Source of the DNA: Neisseria macacae ATCC 33926
Lineage (GTDB): Bacteria; Pseudomonadota; Gammaproteobacteria; Burkholderiales; Neisseriaceae
Direction: 5' to 3'
Assembly: GCF_022749495.1 (NCBI RefSeq)
Contig: NZ_CP094241.1
Location: 1,612,001 to 1,676,000, forward strand
DNA length: 64,000 nt
Shown here one piece after another: positions 16,626 to 25,918 of the stretch (positions are counted from its first letter, which is position 1; the number at the start of each line of letters is the position of its first letter). Made by a program: the position numbers and the translations under genes. The notes beneath the pieces were generated by a model. The model did not search any database. It was not told the origin of the DNA and worked only from the letters and a program-made list of their open reading frames with translations.

Positions 16626-19508
16626 ATGTGCAACCACCATCATCAAAACGACAGCAAAACTCCCCACTCAGAAGCTCGCGACAACGACACCATCCGCATC
16701 CGCGGTGCGCGCACGCATAATTTGAAAAACGTCGATTTGGACATTCCGCGCCACAAGCTGGTAGTGGTCACGGGGCTGTCGGGCAGCGGCAAGTCGTCGC
16801 TGGCGTTTGACACGCTGTATGCCGAAGGGCAGCGGCGTTATGTCGAGAGCCTTTCCGCCTATGCGCGGCAGTTTTTGCAGATGATGGACAAGCCCGATGT
16901 CGATTTGATCGAAGGCCTGTCGCCTGCGATTTCCATCGAGCAGAAATCCACCAGCCACAACCCGCGTTCCACCGTGGGTACGGTTACGGAAATCCACGAT
17001 TACCTGCGCCTTTTGTACGCCCGCGTCGGCACGCCGTATTGCCCCGAACACAATCTGCCGCTGTCGAGCCAAACCGTGTCGCAGATGGTCGATGCTGTGT
17101 TGAAGCTGCCGGAAGACACGCGCGTGATGATTCTGGCGCCGGCGGTGCGCGAGCGTAAGGGCGAGTTTGTCGATTTCTTTGCCGACTTGCAGGCGCAGGG
17201 TTTTGCGCGGGTGCGCGTGGACGGCGAGGTCTATCAGTTGGACGAAGTGCCGAAGCTGGAAAAAAACATCAAGCACAACATCGACGTAGTCATCGACCGC
17301 GTGAAAGTGAAGGCGGACATCAAGCAGCGGCTGGCGGAAAGTTTTGAAACTGCGCTGCGCCACGGTAACGAGCGTGCACTGGCAATGGAGATGGACAGCG
17401 GCGAAGAGCATTGGTTTTCCGCGCGTTTTGCCTGCCCCGTGTGTTCATACAGCCTGCCCGAATTGGAGCCTCGCCTCTTTTCGTTCAACAACCCGATGGG
17501 TTCCTGCCCGACTTGCGACGGCTTGGGCAACACCAATTTCTTCGACCCCGAAAAAGTGGTCGCGCACCCCGAATTGTCGCTGGCAACGGGCGCGATTGAC
17601 GGCTGGGACAAACGCAACCAGTTCTATTTCCAAATGATTCAGTCGCTGGCGCGGCATTACGGTTTCGACGTGCAGGCTGCTTGGGAAACGCTGCCTGAAA
17701 AGGTCAAAAAAGTCGTGCTACACGGCTCAGGCAAAGAAGTCATTGATTTCACATACCTATCCGAACGCGGCACCACCTTCAACCGCAGCCACGCCTTCGA
17801 AGGCATCATCCCCAATCTCGAACGCCGCTACCGCGAAACCGACAGCGAAACCGTGCGCGAAAAACTGCGCGAATACCAAAACCACCGCGCCTGCCCGAGC
17901 TGTGGCGGCGCACGTTTGCGCAAAGAAGCCCGCTACGTTTACGTCAGCGGCGAACCTTTACACGAAGTCTCCGCCTGGCCGCTGACCAAAACCCACCAGT
18001 TCTTTGAAACGCTGGATTTGGACGGCAACAAAAAACAAATCGCCGAAAAAATCCTCAAAGAAATCACCGAGCGCCTCGGCTTTCTGATTAACATCGGGCT
18101 GGATTACCTCAATCTCTCCCGCTCCGCCGAAACCCTCTCCGGCGGCGAAGCCCAGCGCATCCGCCTCGCCAGCCAAATCGGCAGCGGCCTGACCGGCGTG
18201 ATGTACGTATTAGACGAACCCTCCATTGGCCTGCACCAGCGCGACAACGACCGCCTGCTCGCCACCCTCAAACGCCTGCGCGATTTAGGCAACAGCGTGA
18301 TTGTGGTCGAACACGACGAAGACGCTATCCGCGAAGCCGATTTCGTCGTCGATATGGGCCCCGGCGCGGGCGAACACGGCGGCAACGTACTGATTGCCGA
18401 CACCCCCGAAAACGTCGCCAAATGCGAAAAATCCGTTACCGGACAATACCTCAGCGGTAAAAAATCCATTGCCGTGCCGTCTGAACGCACGCCCGTCAAT
18501 CCCGACCGAATGCTCATCCTCAAAGGCGCGCGCGGCAATAACCTCAAAAACGTCACCCTCGAACTGCCGCTCGGTTTGATTACCTGCATCACCGGCGTAT
18601 CCGGCAGCGGCAAGTCCACCCTGATTAACGACACCCTCGCCAAAATCACCGCCCGCGAACTCAACCGCGCCCAAGAAGAACCCGCCCCATACGACGACAT
18701 CCACGGCCTCGAACACCTCGACAAAGTCATCAACGTCGACCAGTCCCCCATCGGACGCACCCCGCGCTCCAACCCCGCCACCTACACCGGCCTGTTCACC
18801 CCCATCCGTGAACTCTTCGCCGGCGTACCCCTCTCGCGCGAACGCGGCTATAACGTCGGCAGATTCTCCTTCAACGTCAAAGGCGGCCGCTGCGAAGCCT
18901 GCCAAGGCGACGGCGTCATCAAAGTCGAAATGCACTTCCTGCCCGACGTGTACGTCCCCTGCGAAGTCTGCCACGGCAAACGCTACAACCGCGAAACCCT
19001 CGAAATCCAATACAAAGGCAAAAACATCAGCCAAGTCCTCGACATGACCGTCGAAGAAGCCCGCGAATTTTTCGACGCCGTCCCCACCGTATCGCGCAAA
19101 CTGCAAACCCTGATGGACGTAGGCTTAGGCTACATCCGCCTCGGCCAGTCCGCCACCACCCTCTCCGGCGGCGAAGCCCAGCGCGTCAAACTCGCCTTGG
19201 AACTCTCCAAACGCGACACCGGCAGAACGCTCTACATCCTCGACGAACCCACCACTGGCCTGCACTTTGCCGACATCGCGCTGCTGCTGGAAGTCATAGG
19301 TCGTCTGAAAGGCAAAGGCAACTCGATTGTGATTATCGAGCATAATCTTGACGTGATTAAAACTGCGGATTGGATTGTGGACTTGGGGCCGGAAGGCGGA
19401 GATGGCGGGGGGAGGATTATTGCTTGTGGTAGCCCTGAACAGGTGGCTAAAGTTAAGGGGAGTTATACTGGGAAGTATTTGAAAGAAATATTGAAAGCAA
19501 AAAAATGA
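16626..19508 (+). CDS. uvrA: UvrABC excision nuclease subunit A
   Basis: UvrA is the damage-sensing ATPase of nucleotide excision repair. The 960-residue product has two ABC modules: Walker A GLSGSGKS at 50-57 and GVSGSGKS near 657, and two LSGGEAQR signatures. Zinc motifs CPVC...CPTC and CEAC...CEVC are present. An uptake sequence codes for GRLK near the 3' end (EVIGRLKGKG). Start ATG at 16626 (MCNHHHQND). The last four bases overlap the start of the following AT-rich gene, and codon use loses its GC richness over the last 80 codons. Confidence 0.97.
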   Translation: MCNHHHQNDSKTPHSEARDNDTIRIRGARTHNLKNVDLDIPRHKLVVVTGLSGSGKSSLAFDTLYAEGQRRYVESLSAYARQFLQMMDKPDVDLIEGLSPAISIEQKSTSHNPRSTVGTVTEIHDYLRLLYARVGTPYCPEHNLPLSSQTVSQMVDAVLKLPEDTRVMILAPAVRERKGEFVDFFADLQAQGFARVRVDGEVYQLDEVPKLEKNIKHNIDVVIDRVKVKADIKQRLAESFETALRHGNERALAMEMDSGEEHWFSARFACPVCSYSLPELEPRLFSFNNPMGSCPTCDGLGNTNFFDPEKVVAHPELSLATGAIDGWDKRNQFYFQMIQSLARHYGFDVQAAWETLPEKVKKVVLHGSGKEVIDFTYLSERGTTFNRSHAFEGIIPNLERRYRETDSETVREKLREYQNHRACPSCGGARLRKEARYVYVSGEPLHEVSAWPLTKTHQFFETLDLDGNKKQIAEKILKEITERLGFLINIGLDYLNLSRSAETLSGGEAQRIRLASQIGSGLTGVMYVLDEPSIGLHQRDNDRLLATLKRLRDLGNSVIVVEHDEDAIREADFVVDMGPGAGEHGGNVLIADTPENVAKCEKSVTGQYLSGKKSIAVPSERTPVNPDRMLILKGARGNNLKNVTLELPLGLITCITGVSGSGKSTLINDTLAKITARELNRAQEEPAPYDDIHGLEHLDKVINVDQSPIGRTPRSNPATYTGLFTPIRELFAGVPLSRERGYNVGRFSFNVKGGRCEACQGDGVIKVEMHFLPDVYVPCEVCHGKRYNRETLEIQYKGKNISQVLDMTVEEAREFFDAVPTVSRKLQTLMDVGLGYIRLGQSATTLSGGEAQRVKLALELSKRDTGRTLYILDEPTTGLHFADIALLLEVIGRLKGKGNSIVIIEHNLDVIKTADWIVDLGPEGGDGGGRIIACGSPEQVAKVKGSYTGKYLKEILKAKK

Positions 19509-20542
19509 GTGATCAAACTTGTAGAAATTTTTCCAAAAAAAGAGTTAATAAAAGTGGAAGCTATTTAGCTCACAATACGATTAGTACAGTGAATGAATCA
19601 GAATTTGATGAAAATCTTGAAGTATTCAATAACTGGAGAGCTTTACATTCATACCCCATGAACATTATTTATATGAATTTACATCGTAGAATAAAGAAAC
19701 TTGGGATACAAGATGCAATTATAGTTCAAAGACTAAAAAGAAGTCCTTCTATTTTAAATAAATTAAATAGATTTAAAGATATGAAATTATCTAGAATGCA
19801 GGATATAGGGGGAGTCCGAATAATAGTTAAAAAAATCTCTGACATATATAAGATAAGAGATGATATAAATAATGCTTTCCCACATAAAATATGTTATGAG
19901 AAAAATTATATTAACAATCCCAAAGAAGACGGATATAGATGTCTCCATATGATTTTTGAAATAAAAAATCTTAACGATGAAAAGTATAATGGGTTAAATA
20001 TTGAATTACAAATAAGAACGGAGTTGCAACACCAATGGGCAACTGCTGTGGAGATTCTTGGGTTGTATAAAAATGTATCTTATAAATCGGGTTTAGGTGA
20101 TGAAAGGACTAGAGAGTTTTTATGTTTATGCAGTAATCTATTTGCCTCAAGTGAAAATACACCCATAGATGAAAAGTATTACGGCAAGAATTTATCTCAA
20201 GAACTAAAAAATTTAAATGATGAATTAAAGATTTTGAAATATCTAAATGGTTTAACAGTTGCTGTGAACCACCATGATAAAATAAATCACGGTAATAGTA
20301 ACAAATTCTGTTTAATTTTATTAAAGCTTGATGAAAGCATGCTGAATTTATGGAGTTTTCGTAATATTACAGATGCAAAAAGACAATATGAAAACTTAGA
20401 AAAAGAGATTACTAGAGGAAATAAGAATTGGGATGTTGTCTTGGTTTCTATTGATCAGATGAAATCTCTGCAAAAAGCATATCCAAACTACTATCTTGAT
20501 TCAAAAAGTTTTGTGAAAAAAATAAAGAGTTTGATTCCGTAG
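19505..20542 (+). CDS. RelA/SpoT-domain protein, putative small alarmone synthetase or toxSAS-like enzyme
   Basis: A 345-residue protein with the RelA/SpoT nucleotidyltransferase core: QRLKRSPSILNKL (75-87), MQDIGGVRI (98-106, metal-binding D100), DGYRCLH (142-148) and IELQIRT...HQWAT (166-180, E167). There is no HD hydrolase domain, so it is synthetase-only. The C-terminal 150 residues are unassigned. The family makes (p)ppGpp or related alarmones; some members (toxSAS, CapRel) are toxins or phage-defence effectors that modify tRNA. The start overlaps the uvrA stop as ATGA, yet the gene is far more AT-rich and has no uptake sequence, suggesting transfer. No antitoxin gene is evident downstream; the next element is a REP pair. 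Confidence 0.8.
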   Translation: MSDQTCRNFSKKRVNKSGSYLAHNTISTVNESEFDENLEVFNNWRALHSYPMNIIYMNLHRRIKKLGIQDAIIVQRLKRSPSILNKLNRFKDMKLSRMQDIGGVRIIVKKISDIYKIRDDINNAFPHKICYEKNYINNPKEDGYRCLHMIFEIKNLNDEKYNGLNIELQIRTELQHQWATAVEILGLYKNVSYKSGLGDERTREFLCLCSNLFASSENTPIDEKYYGKNLSQELKNLNDELKILKYLNGLTVAVNHHDKINHGNSNKFCLILLKLDESMLNLWSFRNITDAKRQYENLEKEITRGNKNWDVVLVSIDQMKSLQKAYPNYYLDSKSFVKKIKSLIP

Positions 20543-20577
20543 CCGCATCAAGCAAGCCGTAGTCTGCATACCCAACC

Positions 20578-20674
20578 AACCGCGTGCGTGGCTTCGCCAC
20601 ACACCCTACCTGTGAATCACACGAAACTTCAAAGCCAATACGTAGGGTGTGTGCGGTACGCACGCACGCGGTTG
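20578..20674. repeat. Inverted pair of REP-like palindromes
   Basis: AACCGCGTGCGTGGCTTCGC... (20578-20610) and the opposite-facing GTAGGGTGTGTGCGG... (20641-20674) form a back-to-back pair upstream of the RAYT gene, in the manner of bacterial REP doublets. The same unit recurs at 21379 and in the Rhs spacers. Confidence 0.8.
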
Positions 20675-20829
20675 CTTGATTGACGGTTTGCCGTTTCAAC
20701 TTTTAACTTCGTTGAAACTAGCGCTCAGACGGCCTCCAATGTCGTCTGAAAGCGTCAACTTCAACAAAGTTAAAACTTTAAACAACAAACTATTCCTTCT
20801 CCAACGCTCAAACCACAAACAAAAATCCT

Positions 20830-21360
20830 ATGGCGCGTTATCGCAGAAACTTCATTGCCGGCGGCACATTCTTTTTCACCGTCAAACTCGCCGACCCAAA
20901 ATCGCGCCTGCTTGTCGAACATATCGACTTATTGCGTGTGGCTTATATGGATGTGCAAAAACAATATCCCTTTGCAACCGTCGCCGTATGCGTACTGCCG
21001 AACCATATTCACGCCATTTGGACGCTGCCGCCCGACGATGCGGATTATCCCCTGCGCTGGCGGCTGATTAAAACCAAATTCTCCGCACATTTCCCTCGTG
21101 CCGAAAACCTGTCCGCCAGCAAACAGCGGCGGCACGAACGCGGTATTTGGCAACGGCGTTTTTATGAACACACCGTGCGTGACGAAACGGATTTGCAACG
21201 TTGTGCAGACGACATCCATTTCAATCCCGTCAAACATGGATCGTGCGGCAATGTTCGCGATTGGGCGTTTTCGTCGTTTCACCGTTATGTGCGGGACGGA
21301 TGGCTGCCGTTAGATTGGGGCGGAACGAAAGAAACGGCGGTAATGAGTTTCGGAGAGTGA
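20830..21360 (+). CDS. REP-associated tyrosine transposase (RAYT)
   Basis: A 176-residue IS200-like Y1 transposase domain: opening MARYRRNFIAGGTFFFTV, HUH metal motif PNHIHAIW (near 58-65), and the conserved segment FYEHTVRDETD with a candidate catalytic Tyr, then DDIHFNPVKHG. Enzymes of this class bind and cleave REP palindromes at single-stranded sites and are normally single-copy chromosomal genes. The flanking REP-like repeats at 20578-20674 and 21379-21410 support that role. It appears intact. Substrate specificity is inferred from location. Confidence 0.92.
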   Translation: MARYRRNFIAGGTFFFTVKLADPKSRLLVEHIDLLRVAYMDVQKQYPFATVAVCVLPNHIHAIWTLPPDDADYPLRWRLIKTKFSAHFPRAENLSASKQRRHERGIWQRRFYEHTVRDETDLQRCADDIHFNPVKHGSCGNVRDWAFSSFHRYVRDGWLPLDWGGTKETAVMSFGE

Positions 21361-21378
21361 ATGCTATAAAAAACTACC

Positions 21379-21440
21379 GACCGCGTGCGTGGCTGCGCTA
21401 CACACCCTAATTCAGGATTGAAGGTTTCATGCGGACCACA
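21379..21440. repeat. REP-like palindrome downstream of RAYT
   Basis: ACCGCGTGCGTGGCTGCGC... followed by the conserved tail TTCAGGATTGAAGGTTT; the same tail recurs in the Rhs spacers. It abuts the 3' end of the immunity gene at 21446. Confidence 0.75.
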
Positions 21441-21445
21441 GCTTA

Positions 21446-21916
21446 CTATTCATTCCACCAATTTAATAAAGTCTCATCAGACGAATTATCTATATTTTTA
21501 TAGATATTAGCATAATACCATTCTGCTTGAATTTTTTCTTTGAGTTTATTGAAATAGTGATTAATTTTATCCATTCCATTACTTGATGGAATACTGAAAG
21601 AATAGACATCTTCATTAGCACCATCCAGTGTCCCATTGAGTTTTAATTTAATATCTTGGCTTAATTTATTAAGATCAATTTTTCTTGGAAAATACATCTG
21701 AATACAAAAATTCCCCCCTCTTGAAATAACAACTGGATGTTCAGCCTTACCATTAATTTCAATTACATCTCCTTTCGCAAGATTTTGTGCCAAACCAGGC
21801 GATTTAAGTATTTTGTATTGGTTTGCTTTAATAAATTGAGCAGGTATTTCTTCAAAGACAGCTCCATTCTTACCATGACCTGCATAAACATAAATTAATT
21901 CAAAATTATCTTCCAT
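21446..21916 (-). CDS. Immunity protein of unit E, DUF4265-like
   Basis: A 156-residue protein resembling DUF4265 (GAVFEEIPAQFIKAN, LAKGDVIEI, PVVISRGGNFCIQMYF). The ATG at 21916 has GGAG six bases upstream and overlaps by 11 bases the end of a vestigial toxin frame, a typical toxin-immunity arrangement. The frame is open further upstream to 21985, but that part reads through the toxin tail. It is orphaned: only about 40 codons of its toxin remain. It would protect against a toxin carried by relatives. AT-rich and without an uptake sequence. Confidence 0.72.
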   Translation of the reverse strand: MEDNFELIYVYAGHGKNGAVFEEIPAQFIKANQYKILKSPGLAQNLAKGDVIEINGKAEHPVVISRGGNFCIQMYFPRKIDLNKLSQDIKLKLNGTLDGANEDVYSFSIPSSNGMDKINHYFNKLKEKIQAEWYYANIYKNIDNSSDETLLNWWNE

Positions 21917-22038
21917 ATGGTGCTCCACAACTACCTCTTTCAATACATGACATACCTTCTTTAACATATCCACTACTACCAGCACTTAAATTACAAGATG
22001 CGCCTTCAAGAGCTATATTTACATCATCTAAGTTCCCA
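21906..22038 (-). pseudogene. Vestigial toxin tail of unit E
   Basis: In the frame ending at TAA 21906-21908, about 40 codons read GNLDDVNIALEGASCNLSAG and onward to a cysteine-containing end (SCGAPYGR), directly upstream of and overlapping the immunity start. The toxin body is missing: the sequence joins an Rhs core piece in another frame. Toxin family not identifiable. Confidence 0.6.
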
Positions 22039-22039
22039 G

Positions 22040-22312
22040 TTTTCGTCGAAACCCTACACCTCCGTCCGCCCCAATGCGTCGGTAACGGCGGGATGGTCTT
22101 TGCGGTAGTCGAACGTCCATTCTTCGCCGAGGTTGTTGCTGCTTTTAAGCACTTTGCCGTCGGTGTTGTAGTGGTCGTATTCGTAGCGGGACACCAGTCC
22201 GTCGGGCTGGTTGTGTTCGACCATGATGTGGTTGCGGTAGGCGAAACCGCGCAGTTTTTTGCCGTCGCGTCCGTAAACGGCGGTCAAATCGCCGTAGCCG
22301 TCGTAGTCGTAG
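22040..22312 (-). pseudogene. Rhs core fragment E
   Basis: About 90 codons nearly identical to the Rhs-A segment DLTAVYGRDGKKLRGFAYRN through TDALGRTEV (Rhs-A near 36050-36310). It has an in-frame TAG where Rhs-A has a Tyr codon (EVYGFDEN). It is an N-terminal-side piece of the core, unlike the C-terminal pieces in units B-D, and is not in frame with the upstream SDDLYQIA anchor. Dead remnant. Confidence 0.8.
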
Positions 22313-22620
22313 CAATTTGTTAGAGGTCGTCTGAAAGTTGGTTTTCAGACGACCTCTATGTTAACTGCCAATGAGATTGTTAAAAAACAAATGGTTCAGA
22401 CGACCTCAAAGAAGATAGTGAGGTCGTCTGAAAAACAGAAACCGCGTGCGTACGTACCGCACGTACCCTACGTCAAGACTGAAGGTTTTGTGCAGGGCGT
22501 GGAACCGTTTTGGGGCTTTGAAAAGCAGCCTGCACTTTTTCAGGTAGCCCGAAAGGGGGTGTGGGAAGCAATTGTCCACCCTACATCAGAATTGAAGGTT
22601 TCATCCAAACTACGGATTGC
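22313..22620. repeat. Rhs unit spacer S1 (uptake hairpins plus REP)
   Basis: From left: a 16-bp palindrome of paired AGGTCGTCTGAA (22321-22358), the conserved TTAACTGCCAATGAGATTG, a second uptake inverted pair, then a REP-like palindrome (22441-22490) and a second partial tail. It lies beyond the immunity gene of unit D, for which the hairpins could terminate transcription. Confidence 0.8.
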
Positions 22621-22977
22621 TTATTGCATATTATTTCCAATATATAATTTAATCTTCTCAAATTGCTCATTGGAACAATAAATGGAAAAAATATTCTTCC
22701 CACTCTGTTTATTCTGTGCAGATAAAATATTATTTTTATATTCAAAATAGATTCTACTTAATGGAATTGAACCCTTACCAATTTCACCATTACATGAAAA
22801 GGTAAAATTTATTTGATTAGCACTTATATTAATGCTTCCACATTCTTTTTTACTTCGTTGTTCGGCTAAAATTATTTTGAACCAACCTCCAAACCCTGGA
22901 TCATAATGATAATTTGAAATATAAGGAGGAGTTGAAGATACCAAAATTGATGCTATTAATCCTGTTAAAATTTTCAT
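22621..22977 (-). CDS. Immunity protein of unit D, predicted exported
   Basis: A 118-residue product with an N-terminal hydrophobic signal-like segment (MKILTGLIASILVSSTPPYI), so it probably acts in the periplasm or at the membrane. The remainder is beta-rich and unassigned. It starts two bases after the stop of toxin D, indicating co-translation. Identification as immunity rests on position and on the same arrangement in the other units. A periplasmic location suggests toxin D attacks an envelope target. Confidence 0.7.
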   Translation of the reverse strand: MKILTGLIASILVSSTPPYISNYHYDPGFGGWFKIILAEQRSKKECGSINISANQINFTFSCNGEIGKGSIPLSRIYFEYKNNILSAQNKQSGKNIFSIYCSNEQFEKIKLYIGNNMQ

Positions 22978-22979
22978 GA

Positions 22980-25370
22980 TTATTTACCTTTATTAAGCCT
23001 TCTAATTTTTCTTGCAAGCGAAGCGGGAGTAACCCAACCAGACATCTTCATTTCTTCTATGCCAGCAGCTTGACTCGTTCCATAAGCAAAACTTGCACAT
23101 TGCCTGTTACGTAAGTTATAGCCAGAAGTTTCAGTATTTTTACTATTAAAATCATTTATGTAATTTTTAACCTTCACCATTTGTTTATCAGTTAAATTAT
23201 AGCTTCTTGATACCAAATGTGAACTCCCCAAATGTGAAATATCATTGAAATCCATAGCTCCTCCCATATCACTCATAAGAATACTTGCAATATCTTTTGA
23301 TTTATATCTAAATCCATCTCCATCAGGCCATTGTCCAATATATTGCGTTTTCCCATTTTCCTCCAAGCCAATAAACGCATGCCCTACAAAGTCACTAGGA
23401 TCCGAGAAAATAGTTAATTTTCCCTCCAAACCTAACACATCCGTCCAACTCTGTATATTAGGAGCAAATCGATAAAGGTTACTACCCCCCAACAACCCAA
23501 TCGGGTCCTGATTCACAAATCGCCCGGTCTCAGGCTCGTAATACCGCATCAGGTTGTAATGCAGCCCCGTCTCTTCATCATAATACTGGTTTTGCAATCT
23601 GAACGGCTGATGTGCATCCTTGTAAACCCGTTCATCCTTTTTCAGACGACCCCAGGCGGTGTATTCGCCGTACCATAAGAGATTGCCGTGGATGTCGGTC
23701 ATCTCGCGCGGGATGCCGATTTGGTCGTTGTGGAAATAACTTAGGTATTGTTTGCCGTCTTTAGCGTTGTCAAAGATTTGCGCCAGCGGTTCGTAGCTGT
23801 CTTGGTCGGTGTAGATATAGGTGTAACAGCCTTTGTAGGTGTACTCCTGCAACAGGCGGCTGCCGTCCCAGACGAAGTGGGTGCGTTTCGGTTCGGTACT
23901 CGTCCAGGCGAGTTTGTCTTGGCGTTCTTTGGAAAGGCGGCGTCCGAACGGGTCGTAGGCGTAGGTCCAGATTTCGGTGTTGCCGGCGGGCTTTTTGATT
24001 TCGGCGCGGACGAGTTGGTTTTCTAAATCGTATTGGTAATATTGGTTTTCGCCGTCGGGCAACTGGCGGTAGATCAGGTTGCCCAATGCGTCGTAGGTGT
24101 ATTCGATGCCGTTGTATTCTTTGAGGCGGTTGCCGCTGACAAGGTTGCCGCCCTTTCCTTCTGCCGCTTTGTCGGAAAGGATATTGTGTGCGGGGTCGAA
24201 GGCGAAGGTTTCGCTGCGGCCGGTTTGGCTGTTGCGGGCTTCTTGAATGCGTCCGATTTTGTCGTAAACGTAATTGAGGACGCCGCTTCTTTGATCGGCG
24301 CTTTGGATTAGGTTGCCGGCTTTGTCGTAGGCGTAGCGGCGGTTGACGGCGTCGCCGGCCAACGGGTTTTGTTTGCCGCGGGGTGTTTGTGTGCCGTTCC
24401 AAACGGTACGCTGGCTTTTCAGACGACCCATGGGGTCGTAGTCGTACAGGCTGCTGATGCTGCCCTGCGTCCTTTGGATTTCGCGGTGCAGTTTGTCGCG
24501 TTCGATGTCGGTTATGACTTTGCCGTCGAGGCTGATTTGGTGCAGGTGTCCGCTGCCGTAGTAAAGGTAATCGATATGGCGGCCGTCGGGCAGGATGGTG
24601 CGGATGCGGTTGCCCAACGGGTCGTATCGGTAGCCTACGGTGGCGCTTTGGCCGTTGTGGACGGTGGTTTCGCCGATGAGGCGGTCGAGTTCGTCGTAGG
24701 CGAGTTCGACGCTGCTGTGCTGGTTGCGGGCTTTGGTCAGGTTGCCGGTAACGGGGTCGTATTCGAAACGGGTGCGGCTGATGCCTTCGTCTTTGCTTTG
24801 TCCGTTGCGGCCGGAGACTTTGCGGCTTTGTTTTTCGATCAGTTGGCCGAGGATGTTGCGTTTGAAATGATGGATGTGCCAAGTTTCGGGACACTCTTTC
24901 AGACGACCTTCATGATTGCTTTGGCCGTATTCGGTCTGTTGGACCAGTTGTCCGGCGGCATCGTAGCCGTAGGCGGTGATTTTGCCGTCCCAGCCGGTTT
25001 CTTGGATCAGGTTGTCGGTTCGGTCGTAATCGAGACGATAGGTTTCGCCGTTTTCGTTGGTGAGGACGGTCAGACGGCGGGCTTTGTCGTAGGCGTAGGC
25101 GAAGGTATGGCCCAGCGCGTTGGTGCGTTTGAGCGGCAGTCCGTCCACCGCGAGTTCGTAGGCGGTTTTGGCACCGAGTCCGTCGATGTGGGCAGTCAGA
25201 CGGTTGAGGCGGTCGTATTCGAAGGTTTCGTGACTGCCGTCGGGATAGTCGGTACGGACGGGGTTGCCCGCTGCGTCGTAATGGTGGCGGGTGGTATGGC
25301 CCAACGCATCGGTAACGGTTTCGAGATTGCCGTATTCGGTGTAACCGAAACGGGTGGTTTCGCCGGTACA
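22980..25370 (-). pseudogene. Rhs fragment D with intact C-terminal toxin tip (permuted papain-like)
   Basis: About 780 codons of YD-repeat core, then NQDPIGLLGGSNLYRFAPNIQ, TDVLGL, and a toxin domain of about 150 residues. The tip has GHAFIGLE (His) followed later by NRQCASFAYG (Cys), the order of circularly permuted NlpC/P60 or LRAT-like cysteine enzymes. The 5' end is fused in frame at the Rhs-A motif SDDLYQIASP, but the Gln codon is TAA. The only start before the core is a TTG at 25304. It lacks the N-terminus of Rhs-A and the in-frame palindromic insert found in A-C. Probably silent until recombined. Confidence 0.82.
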
Positions 25371-25549
25371 GGGGGAAGCGATTTAATAAAGGTCGTCTGA
25401 AAGTTATTTTTCAGACGACCTTTATGTTAATTGCTAATGAGATTGTCAAAGAACAAATCTTTCAAACGATCTTGATGAAGGTTTAAAGTCGTCTGAAAAA
25501 TGTGTGTACTGCGCACGCCCTTAAGTCGGGATTGGAAATTTAATGTAGG
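25371..25549. repeat. Rhs unit spacer S2
   Basis: An uptake inverted pair (25388-25423), the TTAATTGCTAATGAGATTG segment, degenerate uptake pairs, and a decayed REP-like stretch (about 25499-25545). It is the most degraded copy of the spacer. Confidence 0.7.
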
Positions 25550-25918
25550 CTACGGCTTTCTTACCTCAATATTATTTTTATAAATTTTTATTAGATTTCC
25601 CCTCTCATCATATTCATAAGCAAAATCCATTACTTTATTAGCATTAATATATTTCTCAAATTTAATTAATTTTCCATCTTTATAAAACCCAATATAATAA
25701 GATATAGTCTCTTTGCTTTTTCTGATATTGTCTACCTTATCTAAATTGATTTCATCATACAATTTTGCAGGATGGTTATACTTAGGAAAAGTCATTCCTA
25801 AATAGTATCTAACGGTCAAATCATTATATTGAGTATTTTTTTTAAGTGGTTGTGACATTTTTAAAGCTCCTGTCAAAAGCAAAATAGTTCCAATCATTCC
25901 AATCAGTAACTTTTTCAT
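25550..25918 (-). CDS. Immunity protein of unit C, predicted exported
   Basis: A 122-residue product starting at the ATG 25918 that overlaps the toxin C stop by ATGA. The N-terminal MKKLLIGMIGTILLLTGALK is a signal peptide or anchor. The C-terminal part contains a short YDERGNLIKIYKN stretch resembling the toxin-side YD-type or MORN-like repeats. Function as immunity is inferred from coupling to toxin C. Periplasmic placement again matches a toxin of the permuted papain-like class acting on the envelope. Confidence 0.72.
   Translation of the reverse strand: MKKLLIGMIGTILLLTGALKMSQPLKKNTQYNDLTVRYYLGMTFPKYNHPAKLYDEINLDKVDNIRKSKETISYYIGFYKDGKLIKFEKYINANKVMDFAYEYDERGNLIKIYKNNIEVRKP

Noticed and set aside
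22358..22681. Plus-strand frame starting in spacer S1 (MLTANEIVKKQMVQ...)
   Set aside because: The equivalent frame is open in S3 but interrupted by stops in S2 and S4, and it runs through uptake and REP palindromes, so it is not conserved as coding.
24369..25400. Long plus-strand frames opposite Rhs copies (also 27190-28014 and 34626-35669)
   Set aside because: The same mirror sequence recurs opposite each Rhs copy because the copies are homologous; Ala/Val-rich without domain signals.
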